This document shows positions 51,363 to 60,409 of a DNA stretch of 64,000 nucleotides, piece by piece (positions within the stretch are counted from its first letter, which is position 1; every line of letters starts with the position of its first letter). Source of the stretch: Bradyrhizobium cytisi (lineage in GTDB: Bacteria; Pseudomonadota; Alphaproteobacteria; Rhizobiales; Xanthobacteraceae); the NCBI RefSeq assembly GCF_008123515.1, contig NZ_VSSR01000008.1:1-64000 (forward strand), written 5' to 3'. The position numbers were made by a program, and so were the translations under genes. The notes below the pieces were generated by a model. The model was not told where the DNA came from, ran no database searches, and saw only the letters and a program-made list of their open reading frames with translations.

Positions 51363-52421
51363 TCAGAGATAGTTGATGAGGCTGATCTTCTGGAGCTGCG
51401 AGGTGAGCGCGAGCGCCGTCTGGATCTGGGTCTGCAGCGCATTGACGCGCACCGACGCTTCCGTCGGATCGACCTGCTCCATGCCGACGATCTGATTGTT
51501 CAGAATGTCCTTCTGGGTCTTGAGCTTGTCGGTCGCGGTGGTGAGCCGCTGCTGGACCGTGCCGACGCTGCCGCCGAGCGCAGCAAGGTCTGTGATGGCG
51601 CTGCCGACGAGGCCGATGGCCTTGTCCACGACGACCTGGAACGTCGACTGGTTCAGGTTCGCATTCCCGAGATCAGCCATCATGGTGTAGGCCTCGGCGA
51701 GCTTGCGGAAGCCGATCTGGTTGGCGCTGACGGAGGTGTCGGCGATCTCTGTCGTGGAGATGCGGCTTTGCATGACCTGGTCGGTGGCTGATGACCACTT
51801 GGCGTTCCAGGCCGGGCTTGCGAACTCGGCGTCGAAGGTGGTGTTGAGGAACGTCTGCATCTGAGCAGGCGTAATGCTGCTCACGCTGGGCGAGGATTGG
51901 GGGAAGCCGAAGCCCGTCGGTGGCGGTGCCGCGAAATCCGCATCGACCTGGTTCTTGCTGGCCGAGCCGGCGGTGTAAGGCGTGATCGGCTGGTTCTGCG
52001 TGTTGATGCCCGAGAACAGATACGAGCCGTTATAGGAGATGTTCAGCGCGCCGATCAGGTCCTGCAGGTTGGAGGACGCCGGCGGCAGGATGATCCGCCC
52101 GCCGCCGTCGGTGCTGCGCGCGGCGATCAGGTCCTTGAGGAAGTCCGTTGCGGTCGAGCTGAGCTGGGTGATGCGATCCTGGGTCACGTCCAGGCGCCCC
52201 GCGACGAGCCCGTTGGTATCGACGAGCTGGTCGGCGAAGCTCATGTCCGCCCGCAGGGTGACGTCGCCTCCCGTCGTGGCACCGAGCTCGAGGCCGACAT
52301 CGGCGAAGCGGCCGGTGGTCGCCTCCGTCGAGGCCTTGCTCAGCGCAGCCTGGTTGTTCGTGATCGAGTACCTCAACGACGAGGACAACATCACGGTGGA
52401 AATGTAGTTGGCGCTCATCAT
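51363..52421 (-). CDS. flgL: Flagellar hook-filament junction protein FlgL
   Basis: A 352-residue junction protein (HAP3). The flagellin-like N-terminal helix region YISTVMLSSSLRYSITNNQA and LSKASTEATTGR, and the C-terminal QTQIQTALALTSQLQKISLI, form the D0/D1 coil. SYNGSYLFSGINTQNQPITP is a common FlgL stretch. The gene starts with two consecutive ATG codons 2 bases after the flgK stop. Exported through the flagellar channel, probably with the FlgN-like chaperone. Confidence 0.92.
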   Translation of the reverse strand: MMSANYISTVMLSSSLRYSITNNQAALSKASTEATTGRFADVGLELGATTGGDVTLRADMSFADQLVDTNGLVAGRLDVTQDRITQLSSTATDFLKDLIAARSTDGGGRIILPPASSNLQDLIGALNISYNGSYLFSGINTQNQPITPYTAGSASKNQVDADFAAPPPTGFGFPQSSPSVSSITPAQMQTFLNTTFDAEFASPAWNAKWSSATDQVMQSRISTTEIADTSVSANQIGFRKLAEAYTMMADLGNANLNQSTFQVVVDKAIGLVGSAITDLAALGGSVGTVQQRLTTATDKLKTQKDILNNQIVGMEQVDPTEASVRVNALQTQIQTALALTSQLQKISLINYL

Positions 52422-52423
52422 GA

Positions 52424-53902
52424 CTAATTCCCCACGGCGGCTAGCAAGGCTTGCAACATCTGGTCGACGGTCGAAATGATCTTCGACGAAGCCGAATAGG
52501 TACGCTCGACCTGAAGCATCAACGACATCTCGTCGTCCATGTTGACGCCGTTGACATTCGACAGCGCCGTCGTGCTGCGGTCGAGCAGCGTGCTCTGGTA
52601 CTGGGAGCTGTCGTTGGCGGTCTTGCGCTGGTTTTCGATCCAGCTCGTCGACGACGACGCGTAGTCGATCAGGCTGCCGTTCGGCTTGCCCTGCGTGGTC
52701 GCATCGAACGGCTGCGACGCATCCATGTTGCTGATGAGCTGCTGCAGCCGGGTCGAATAGCCGCCGCTGCCGGCGGTGTTATATTGATAGGCGACGTTGC
52801 CGCTGATCGCGCCGTCGCGCAGCAGATTGGGGTTGCCGCCCTGAGCCGGATCGACCGATGCGGCAACCGAGATCGTGCCGGCGAGGCCCACCGAGACGGT
52901 GGCGCTCGCGGGCATCGTCGGCGCGAGGGGATAGGTGAACAGGCCAGGCCTGTCGGCCAGCGTCGGGACGGTCGACTGATCGCTTTCCTTGAAATCATTG
53001 ATCAGGCCGCGGGCGATTTCGTCGAGCTGGCTCTGATAGGTGACCGTGTCGTTGTCGCGCAATTGGGCGAGACCTGCGAGCTTGCCGGACTTGATCGGCA
53101 TCACCGAATTGGCACCGGTCACGGGCACGCCGTCGATAAAGACCGCATTGCCCGTAATGCTCGCCGAATAGGAGGTGGTGGGGGCGAAGCTCACCGACCG
53201 CGCCGTCTTGTCGAACAGCACCACGCCGCTGTCGGTGTAGAGCGCGGCATCGCCGTTGGTGCGGATCGACATCGTGACGCCGACCTCCTGCGACAGCTTC
53301 GAGACGATGCTGTCGCGCTGGTCGAGATAATCGGTCACGTCGTCGCCGGCGATCGTCCCCTTCACGATCGCCGTATTGACGGTCTGGAACTGGGAGAGCA
53401 GCTGGTTGATGTTCTGGACCGAAATGTTCATGTCGGCATCCGCGCCCTCGCGGACCGACTGCACGGTCTGGGTTGCCTGGTTGAGCGCGGTCGCCATGTC
53501 CTTGGCGGACGTGACGGCGGCCTGGGCCAGCGTGGTATTGTCCGGGGCGTTGGCATATTGCTGAAGCGCCTGCTTCAGCGCATTGAGTTGCGCGGTCGGC
53601 GACTGGTCGAGTTGCGGATCGTCCACCGTGGCAGATGCGATCTTCTGGAGACCGTCATAGATCGCGCTCTGCGTGGCGGCCGCGGAGGTCGCGGTCAGAA
53701 CGTTGCTGTACAGACCTGAACTGGCGGCGCGCTGGATCGCCGCCACGTAGACGCCGGCGCCGGGAAGATTGTCCAGCACCGTGATCTTGCGCGAATAACC
53801 GGTCGAACTGGCGCCCGCGATGTTGCGCGAGACAGTCGACGACTGCACGCCCGACGCCATGAGCGAATTGCGGGCGGAGTCGAGGGCTGAGGTGAGGGAC
53901 AT
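52424..53902 (-). CDS. flgK: Flagellar hook-associated protein FlgK
   Basis: A 492-residue HAP1 protein. It begins LTSALDSARNSLMASGVQSS, then TVSRNIAGASSTGYSRK (the conserved rod/hook start motif) and ends with LMLQVERTYSASSKIISTVD, then QMLQALLAAV. The middle is variable. FlgK joins hook and filament. It precedes flgL by 2 bases and follows flgE by 46. Confidence 0.94.
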   Translation of the reverse strand: MSLTSALDSARNSLMASGVQSSTVSRNIAGASSTGYSRKITVLDNLPGAGVYVAAIQRAASSGLYSNVLTATSAAATQSAIYDGLQKIASATVDDPQLDQSPTAQLNALKQALQQYANAPDNTTLAQAAVTSAKDMATALNQATQTVQSVREGADADMNISVQNINQLLSQFQTVNTAIVKGTIAGDDVTDYLDQRDSIVSKLSQEVGVTMSIRTNGDAALYTDSGVVLFDKTARSVSFAPTTSYSASITGNAVFIDGVPVTGANSVMPIKSGKLAGLAQLRDNDTVTYQSQLDEIARGLINDFKESDQSTVPTLADRPGLFTYPLAPTMPASATVSVGLAGTISVAASVDPAQGGNPNLLRDGAISGNVAYQYNTAGSGGYSTRLQQLISNMDASQPFDATTQGKPNGSLIDYASSSTSWIENQRKTANDSSQYQSTLLDRSTTALSNVNGVNMDDEMSLMLQVERTYSASSKIISTVDQMLQALLAAVGN

Positions 53903-53948
53903 GGCGTGCTCTTGAACGTTCTCTTGCCCGGGATCGGCGCCGAGGGAA

Positions 53949-55205
53949 TCAGCGCTTCAGGTTGACGACGACGTCGAGCAGATCAGCGCCGGTCTGGAAC
54001 GACTTCGAGTTCGCGGTGAAGCCACGCTGCGCCTCGATCATCGAAGTCAATTCGTCCGCGAGATCGACATTGGAGTCTTCCAGCGCGCCGGACTGAATGG
54101 TTCCGAGACCGCCCTGGCCAGCCAGGCCGACCTGTACGTTTCCGGAGTCCAGGTTCGGCGAATAAACGTTGCCGACCTCGGGCGTCAGATGGTCCGGGCT
54201 TGGCACGGTGGCGAGCGCGATCTGGAAGCTCGGCAGCTGGGTGCCGTTCTTGAGCACTGCGGTGACCACGCCCTTGGAGTCGATGTCGACCTTGTCCACG
54301 GCGGACGGCGCGTTGCCGTCGACCGTCGCCTTGAAGTCGAAGCTGGAGGCGACCTGGGTCATGGCCGACATGTCGATCTTGAAAGTGCCCGAACCGCCAG
54401 GGATCGGAACCGTGAGCGACGTCGCGCTCGGCGGCGGACCCACCAGGTCCAGCTTGCCTTTTCCGGTCGAGCTCACGTCGAACTTGAACGTTGTCGCGGC
54501 AGAGGGACCGCTCGTCAGCGGGGCTCCGGACGGATCGTAGACTTCGATGTCCCACTTATTCGCGCCGGTCTTGGCTGCATAGACGTTGAGCGTCACGGGG
54601 TTGCCGATGTTGTCGTAGGTCACCATCGACGTCTTCGACGTGTAGTTGCCAGGGCCAGCTGCGGCGGCCGGCGTGCCGACAAGCGCCGCGCTCGGATCCA
54701 GGTTGGCAGCCACGGTCGCCAGCGTCGACGGCGAGGCCTGCAGCGCCATCTGATTGACGTTGATGACCTGGAGGCCGCCGAAGCCGTTGGCGGAAACGTT
54801 GGGCACGGCGCCGTTCTGGATGTTGTAGCCCATCAACTGGAAGCCGGCCGTGTTGACGAGGTTGCCCGTGCTGTCGGGCACGAACGAGCCGGCACGCGTG
54901 AGGAAGTTGTTGCCGTTGGTATCCTGCACGACGAAGAAGCCGTTGCCCTGGACCGCGAGGTCCGTCGTCGAGGTCGTGAATTGGAGGTTGCCAGGATCAG
55001 TGATGGCGTAGCGGACCGTGGTCTCGACCGCGCCGGAATCGTAGTTGCCGGAGCCGCTCTTGAGGATCAGCGAGGAGAATTCCGTGGAAGCCCGCTTGTA
55101 GCCAACCGTATTGACGTTCGCGATGTTGTCCGAGACCGTCGACAGCTTGTTGGACTGCGCGTTCATCCCGGAAACGCCGGTGCGCATAACACCATACAGG
55201 CTCAT
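53949..55205 (-). CDS. flgE: Flagellar hook protein FlgE
   Basis: A 418-residue hook subunit. The start MSLYGVMRTGVSGMNAQSNK followed by LSTVSDNIANVNTVGYKRAS is diagnostic, as are LQFTTSTTDLAVQGNGFFVV and the C-terminal SNVDLADELTSMIEAQRGFT. The ATG at 55205 is behind aaggag; a longer frame to 55367 is not used. It builds the universal joint outside the cell. Confidence 0.95.
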   Translation of the reverse strand: MSLYGVMRTGVSGMNAQSNKLSTVSDNIANVNTVGYKRASTEFSSLILKSGSGNYDSGAVETTVRYAITDPGNLQFTTSTTDLAVQGNGFFVVQDTNGNNFLTRAGSFVPDSTGNLVNTAGFQLMGYNIQNGAVPNVSANGFGGLQVINVNQMALQASPSTLATVAANLDPSAALVGTPAAAAGPGNYTSKTSMVTYDNIGNPVTLNVYAAKTGANKWDIEVYDPSGAPLTSGPSAATTFKFDVSSTGKGKLDLVGPPPSATSLTVPIPGGSGTFKIDMSAMTQVASSFDFKATVDGNAPSAVDKVDIDSKGVVTAVLKNGTQLPSFQIALATVPSPDHLTPEVGNVYSPNLDSGNVQVGLAGQGGLGTIQSGALEDSNVDLADELTSMIEAQRGFTANSKSFQTGADLLDVVVNLKR

Positions 55206-55321
55206 GAAATTGGTCTCCTTTGGCAGATTGTCGTTACAATGGGGGGTCTTGCTTGCGCGGGGCTGATGGTCCGTCACGATGCACAACTTGATGCGATGCA
55301 TCGTCATTTCACGTCGTTTCT

Positions 55322-55906
55322 TCATGTTGTTTTGGGTTGGCATAACGAGCGCGCCTTGTCGGTCCACGCGCCGAAGCCGCTGGAAACGAGATGCGCGACG
55401 ATGTGGCAGACATAGCGCTTCTGCGCCGGCTGATTGTTGGGGCCGGCATTGTAGCGGGCGACCGCCATGGTCCAGCTTCCCTCGCGTTGCTTCAGCTCCT
55501 TGAGGAAGCGTGCGGCGTAGTCGACGTTCCTGGCCGGATCGAACATCGCCCGCACCGACGTGAACTTGTCGCCGTGAAAATAGTGATTGATCTGCATGCA
55601 GCCGAGATCGATCAGCTTGATGCCCTTGGCTCGCATCGCTTCGAAATTCGCCATCGCATCATCCATGTCCTTGGCGAACACGGTCTGCCCTTCCGCACCG
55701 AGCGCGTAGGGATAGAGTGCACCGCGCCGGCCGGTCTCGGTGAGGCCGACGGCATAGAGAATGCCGAGCGGAATCCCGTGCTGCTGCGAGGCGCGCGCCA
55801 TCTCGCGCTCGCAGGGGCGCGCAGTGTCGGTCGCCGCCGCCTTGCCGGCGCCTGCGCTACAGATAAACAGGGCCGCGACGAGTATGCGGCGCCACGTCCT
55901 GGTCAT
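55322..55906 (-). CDS. Lytic transglycosylase-like protein (SLT fold), flagellar
   Basis: A 194-residue periplasmic protein. The signal peptide is MTRTWRRILVAALFICSAGA up to about residue 25. The SLT-like active region begins REMARASQQHGIPLGILYAV, then GLTETGRRGALYPYAL holds the catalytic glutamate (LTETG); LGCMQINHYFHGDKF and MAVARYNAGP complete the fold. It should open peptidoglycan for rod and hook passage. The ATG follows aggaggc, and its first 50 bases overlap the end of fliK in another frame. Confidence 0.85.
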   Translation of the reverse strand: MTRTWRRILVAALFICSAGAGKAAATDTARPCEREMARASQQHGIPLGILYAVGLTETGRRGALYPYALGAEGQTVFAKDMDDAMANFEAMRAKGIKLIDLGCMQINHYFHGDKFTSVRAMFDPARNVDYAARFLKELKQREGSWTMAVARYNAGPNNQPAQKRYVCHIVAHLVSSGFGAWTDKARSLCQPKTT

Positions 55907-57212
55907 GGCGTGCCTCCTGGTTGGGCTGCTGATCCTGCCGGGCTTGCCTGGCTCCGCCGTCCGACTGACCGGACGACGTGCCCGCGCCGCTGAACGCGCC
56001 TTGCGACTGGGATGATTGCTGTTGCTGACCCGGGAGCTGTGGCTGCGACTGGCCGGATCCGGCCCTGAATCCGTCGAGTGAGCCGTGCTGTACGGGCGCG
56101 ACGTCTGCCACGTAGCCCGCCGACTGCATCAGGTCGCGAATCTGGTCACGCTGCTGATCCAGCATCGCGCTGGTGTCCTTGCGTTGCGCGGCAAGCTGAA
56201 CCGACACCTCGGTGCCGACAAGACGAAGGCGCACGGTGACGTTGCCGAGATCGGGCGGCTCGAGATTGACGGTGAGGATCTTGACCGGCTGATCCGGCGA
56301 ATTGCTCCGGGCGCCCACGAGATCGGCCGCGGCGGAGGCGGCCGGCGCTGGCGATCCCTTCAGCTCCGACACCACTGCGTTTGCGACCTGCTGGGTCGCG
56401 CTGAACTGCGGCACGGGAGGCAGATGCGTCTCCTGCTGAACCACCGTGACCTTGGTCGTTTCCGGCAGGGCGTCGCGGCCTGCGGACTTTGCGGCGCGCT
56501 CGACATTCGCCGTGACGGCTTCGAACCCGGATGTGGCAGCGGGCATGGCTTTCGGTTGAACGTCGCTTTCCTCCGGCATCGCCTGTTGGCTCGCCGCGGC
56601 CGGATGCGGGTGCGGCCCGAAGGCATCGGCCGTGGAACGCGCGACAGTCGATGGCGCGACGGTCGGTGACGCTGCGGCGGAACGCGCGGCATCTGCCGTC
56701 CCCGCCCTTGCGTCTGTGATGCTCTGAATCTCGCGCTTCGCTGCGGAAGGCCGTTCGTCGCGGGTCGAATTGTCCTTCTTGTCGTTCGACGGCTGCGGCG
56801 TCTGCATCGTCACGGCCTGCGCGGCGGCGAGTTCCTGCCCCGCGATCGTCGGAACGCTCAATCTGCTCGCGACGTCCTCCTTCGCCGTTTGATCGACCGG
56901 GTCTTTCTTGGTCGACGATTTGGGCTCCTCGGGGCGCTCGTGCACCGGCTCGTCCTTTGGCGTGTCGGGCTCGGTCAGCTGAGCCAGGCGCGGGCGTACT
57001 GAAGCAGCTTTTGCAGTCGCCTCGCTGCCCTGATCGTCCAGCGCCCGCTTGGCCATGTTCGAGACGGTGTGGAGCAGATCGTGAAACGATGAATCGTCCG
57101 CCGTTTTCGCGCCCGTCGTCGCCGTCCCCTTCGCCGAACGGGATACCCCACGCGTAAGACTTTCGGCGAGGCCTGCGAAAAGCTGTCCGGAAGTTCCGCT
57201 AAGCTTGGTCAT
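55857..57212 (-). CDS. fliK: Flagellar hook-length control protein FliK
   Basis: A 451-residue secreted ruler protein. Residues 1-300 are low-complexity, rich in Ala, Ser, Thr and Pro. The conserved C-terminal domain starts near VKILTVNLEPPDLGNVTVRL, then RLVGTEVSVQLAAQRKDTSA and LDQQRDQIRDLMQSAGYVAD, the FliK core. A Gln/Ser/Gly-rich tail follows (PQLPGQQQQSSQSQGAFSG). It stops at 55857, 50 bases inside the transglycosylase gene. Its start overlaps the motC stop (ATGA). Confidence 0.9.
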   Translation of the reverse strand: MTKLSGTSGQLFAGLAESLTRGVSRSAKGTATTGAKTADDSSFHDLLHTVSNMAKRALDDQGSEATAKAASVRPRLAQLTEPDTPKDEPVHERPEEPKSSTKKDPVDQTAKEDVASRLSVPTIAGQELAAAQAVTMQTPQPSNDKKDNSTRDERPSAAKREIQSITDARAGTADAARSAAASPTVAPSTVARSTADAFGPHPHPAAASQQAMPEESDVQPKAMPAATSGFEAVTANVERAAKSAGRDALPETTKVTVVQQETHLPPVPQFSATQQVANAVVSELKGSPAPAASAAADLVGARSNSPDQPVKILTVNLEPPDLGNVTVRLRLVGTEVSVQLAAQRKDTSAMLDQQRDQIRDLMQSAGYVADVAPVQHGSLDGFRAGSGQSQPQLPGQQQQSSQSQGAFSGAGTSSGQSDGGARQARQDQQPNQEARHDQDVAPHTRRGPVYL

Positions 57213-58393
57213 GGACGGCGATCCTTGGTGAGAAGCTCCAGTTCGCCGAGCTGCGTCTGGGCGCGCGCGAGCATTGCGTTCGACGACGCGAGATCGATCC
57301 GCGCCGGCGTGAGCGGCGGCTTGTCGGCCGACATGGCAGCAGTCGGACCTGCAATCGGCTTGCGGACATCGAGCGCGAGCTGGAGGGTTGCATTGAGGAC
57401 CAGGACGTCGCGCTCCGCCAGCTTCGTCCTGTCGAGCGCCTTCAGCTCGGCAAAGCCGCCGTCATATTCGTCAGTAAGCGCGCGGGATGCGCCGCGGTAG
57501 AAATGGGCGCGCTCGCGATCGGGCGTGGCATCGGCGCTGAGCGTCAGCGCCCGCTCGCCTGCGAGCCGGGCAACGGTGAGTTTGCCGCGAACCAGCGCGC
57601 CGCGCGCGATCACCAGATAGAGCTTGAGGCGGCTGGCGCGGTCGACCTGTTCCAGCAGCGCCGCGATCCGCGCAAAGCGGCGATCGTCCAGCGCAAGAGT
57701 CGATTGCGTCAGGCCCGTGGAGAAGCGTTGCCAGAAATCGCCGGCGTAGACCGAGTTGCGGTAGTGGCGGATGTAGGCCAGCGTCAGAAACTCGAACTTG
57801 TCGAAATCCTCGGCCTGCCCGACCAGCAGGATCTCGCGCCGCAGCGCCGCCTCTTCGACCAGGGTGCCCGGCAGCAGCAGGCGCGCGTCGTCGAGACGCT
57901 CGATCGCAAGCGAAGCCTCGGAGCGAGCGAACAGCGCGCCCTGGACCAGCGCCACCTGCCCGCCCATGCCGGACGAGATCGTGCGCGGCTTGATGTCCTT
58001 GAGCAAGTCCCTCGCCTCGTCCTGCCGGCCTTCGACATAAGCGAGCGCGCCGTCGAACAGCCGCGCATCCACATTGATCTTGTCGCGCGGCAGCTTGCGG
58101 ACAATCTGCGGAGCGCCGCCGCTGAGCAGATAGATCACGACCGCCTGGCCGTTCTGCGGATTGCTCCACACGCTCGCGTCGGCGGCGAGAATTTTTTCGC
58201 CGATCTGCCGGATCAGCGCGATGTGGCTGGCATGCGCCGCGGTGTCGCCATTGGCGATACCGTCCTGCACCGCCTGCAGCGCGCGGACGAGCTCAAACGG
58301 CTCCCCGGACGGCGCCGTCGATTCGGCAGATGCGCGTGTCGCCACGAGCGACAGCACCATCAGCATCGCGGCGCGGAGCAGCGGCCTGGTCAA
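57209..58393 (-). CDS. motC: Chemotaxis/motility protein MotC
   Basis: A 394-residue periplasmic protein found in rhizobial flagellar clusters, where it stabilises or guides MotB. The signal peptide covers about residues 1-24 (LLRAAMLMVLSLVATRASA). Family landmarks are GEPFELVRALQAVQDGIANG, NPQNGQAVVIYLLSGGAPQI and RHYRNSVYAGDFWQRF. I start it at a TTG at 58393, which overlaps the motB stop (TTGA) and follows gggagaag; the open frame further up runs through motB in the wrong frame. Confidence 0.92.
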   Translation of the reverse strand: MTRPLLRAAMLMVLSLVATRASAESTAPSGEPFELVRALQAVQDGIANGDTAAHASHIALIRQIGEKILAADASVWSNPQNGQAVVIYLLSGGAPQIVRKLPRDKINVDARLFDGALAYVEGRQDEARDLLKDIKPRTISSGMGGQVALVQGALFARSEASLAIERLDDARLLLPGTLVEEAALRREILLVGQAEDFDKFEFLTLAYIRHYRNSVYAGDFWQRFSTGLTQSTLALDDRRFARIAALLEQVDRASRLKLYLVIARGALVRGKLTVARLAGERALTLSADATPDRERAHFYRGASRALTDEYDGGFAELKALDRTKLAERDVLVLNATLQLALDVRKPIAGPTAAMSADKPPLTPARIDLASSNAMLARAQTQLGELELLTKDRRP

Positions 58394-59697
58394 GAGCGCT
58401 TCTCCCGGATCAGGATCTCGATCCGTCGATTCTGGGCGGCAGCCGGATCGTTCTGAAGCTTTGGCCGCCGGTCGGCGTAGCCTTCGACATGCTCGATCCG
58501 CTGCGCATCGACGCCGGAGCGGACCAGCATGTAATAAGCCATCTGCGCGCGCGCCGTGGACAGCCGCCAATTGTCGTAATTATCCGACTTGTAGGGCCGA
58601 TTGTCAGTATGGCCGCGGACGATAATCATGCCGCGGCGCTTCGCGATCAGCGGGCCGATCTTGTCGATGACGCGAACGAGCTCGGGCCGCGGCTCGGCCG
58701 AGCCGACCGCGAACATGCCGAAGCTCGCATCGTCGGTCAGGCTGACCAGCAGACCGTCCTCGACCTGACGGACCTCGGCCACCGGCCCGGCGCCGGCCTT
58801 GATATCCGAGAGGGCATCGGCGATCGCAGACTGAAGCTGCTTGACGGTCGGCTGCTGGGCCTGCACCGCGTCACGCTGCTCGGATTCCTTCGGAGCGTCG
58901 CTCGGACGTGCCTGCGGCACGACGCTGGCCTGCGTGTTCGGCTGAACGCTGCCGTCGCGCGCCGACGATGATGGCGCCGGTCCTGGCGGCAGCAACGGCG
59001 ACTGGCTCGTGGACGACGCCTGCGCGTCGAGGGCCACGCTGCCGCCGGCATCATCGGTCCTGCCGCGGCGCGGCTCACCCTGATTTGTGCCGGCCGGAGT
59101 GTCGCGCACGGAAGCATTCGGCTTCGGCTCGCCCTCCATGATTCTGTCGGCCTCCTTCGAAGCCTCGGGCGCAAGCTTCCAATAGCCGGGATCGAACGGA
59201 TCGCGATAGGCATCACCGCCCTTGAGGCCATCCTCTTCGGCCGAGGTCAGCGCACCGGCGCGGCGCTGGCCCGAGGCCTGGTTCGAGCTCGCCGCGATTT
59301 CGGCAAGCGTTGCGTAGGGATCGCGGAACAGAACCTTCTCTTCGTAGAAGGGCGGCTTCTCGGCCGTCGGCGAGTCGCCGCGGCGCTCCTCGTTCGGGCC
59401 GGACGGCTGGCGCTTGCCATCCTGCCCCTCGAACGTCGTCGGCTCCTTCTTGGTGAGATCCTTCAGTCCCTTCGGCGCGGGTGCGTTCTCCGCGAGCTTG
59501 ATCGGGTTGAAGTAGCTCGCAACCACCTGCTTCTGGTCCTGGTTGAGCGCGTTGAGCAGCCACATCACCAGGAAGAACGCCATCATCGCGGTCATGAAGT
59601 CCGCATAGGCGATCTTCCAAACGCCACCGTGCGCCTTCTCGTCTTCGAAAGCGCTCCGCCGACGGATAATGACGAGCTCGTGCTTGACCTCCTCCAT
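58390..59697 (-). CDS. motB: Flagellar motor stator protein MotB
   Basis: A 435-residue stator protein. The single membrane helix holds the proton-carrying aspartate (D33) in WKIAYADFMTAMMAFFLVMW. A long proline/serine-rich linker of about 230 residues follows, then the OmpA-type peptidoglycan-binding domain from LLVSLTDDASFGMFAVGSAE to RGHTDNRPYKSDNYDNWRLS. The linker is longer than in enterobacterial MotB, as is common in rhizobia. No motA is present in the window. Confidence 0.95.
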   Translation of the reverse strand: MEEVKHELVIIRRRSAFEDEKAHGGVWKIAYADFMTAMMAFFLVMWLLNALNQDQKQVVASYFNPIKLAENAPAPKGLKDLTKKEPTTFEGQDGKRQPSGPNEERRGDSPTAEKPPFYEEKVLFRDPYATLAEIAASSNQASGQRRAGALTSAEEDGLKGGDAYRDPFDPGYWKLAPEASKEADRIMEGEPKPNASVRDTPAGTNQGEPRRGRTDDAGGSVALDAQASSTSQSPLLPPGPAPSSSARDGSVQPNTQASVVPQARPSDAPKESEQRDAVQAQQPTVKQLQSAIADALSDIKAGAGPVAEVRQVEDGLLVSLTDDASFGMFAVGSAEPRPELVRVIDKIGPLIAKRRGMIIVRGHTDNRPYKSDNYDNWRLSTARAQMAYYMLVRSGVDAQRIEHVEGYADRRPKLQNDPAAAQNRRIEILIREKRS

Positions 59698-59704
59698 GGT
59701 GAAA

Positions 59705-60409
59705 CTACCGGTGCGCCTCTTTCAGCCGATTCATCCAGGTCGAGATCTGCGTCTCGATCGTGGTCTGATCGGCGAGGACGCGGACCTCGACGGTGTCAGC
59801 GGACTGGTATTCGACGCCAGAGCGGCCGGCCAGATTGAGTTGCGTCCTGACGAGGTCGATGAGCTCGCTGGGTCCGGTTACGCGGAACGCCGGCACCGGG
59901 GAATTCGAGGTCAGCGTCGAGATCTGCTCGACCAAGGACCCGATCGCCTTGTCGCGGACCGCCTCGGCGAGGAACGGCAGCAATATCCGCGCGACCGAGC
60001 TTGCAATGTTGCTCTCGATCTCGCGGCAGGCCGTGTCAAAACCGTTGACGATCGCGACCGCCTGCTGGTCGGACCATTTGGCCCGCTCCTCGCCGAGCCG
60101 GATCGCGCTGCGGACGCGCTCTTCGGCGAGCTTGGATTCGCCTTCCGAAAGGCCTGCGATATGGCCGCGTCGATAGGCGTCTTCGAGCAAATTGACCGGC
60201 GCGGCTTCCGGCGCGGGTGCCGGAGGCGGCTGAAGTTGCGGATGCGCCTGCGCCTGACGCTGCGGTTGAGGCTGCGGCTGCGATTGAGGCTCGCGCCGGA
60301 CGTCCTTTCTCGTCAGGACGTCCTGGATCTTCGGAAGCGGAGGCAGCGGCGACTTGGCCCGGCCGTTCGCGTCGAATTGCGTCAGGAGTTTTCCGATTGC
60401 CGCGTTCAT
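59705..60409 (-). CDS. FliH-like flagellar assembly protein
   Basis: A 234-residue cytoplasmic protein. Residues 40-75 are a Pro/Gln repeat (PQSQPQPQPQRQAQAHPQLQ) before a helical domain starting LLEDAYRRGHIAGLSEGESK, with the glycine-spaced helix typical of FliH/YscL. The C-terminal part (FRVTGPSELIDLVRTQLNLA) resembles the FliH beta domain. FliH couples the FliI ATPase to the switch. Its ATG is 4 bases inside the stop region of fliF, and motB follows by 7 bases. Assignment rests on pattern and position. Confidence 0.7.
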   Translation of the reverse strand: MNAAIGKLLTQFDANGRAKSPLPPLPKIQDVLTRKDVRREPQSQPQPQPQRQAQAHPQLQPPPAPAPEAAPVNLLEDAYRRGHIAGLSEGESKLAEERVRSAIRLGEERAKWSDQQAVAIVNGFDTACREIESNIASSVARILLPFLAEAVRDKAIGSLVEQISTLTSNSPVPAFRVTGPSELIDLVRTQLNLAGRSGVEYQSADTVEVRVLADQTTIETQISTWMNRLKEAHR

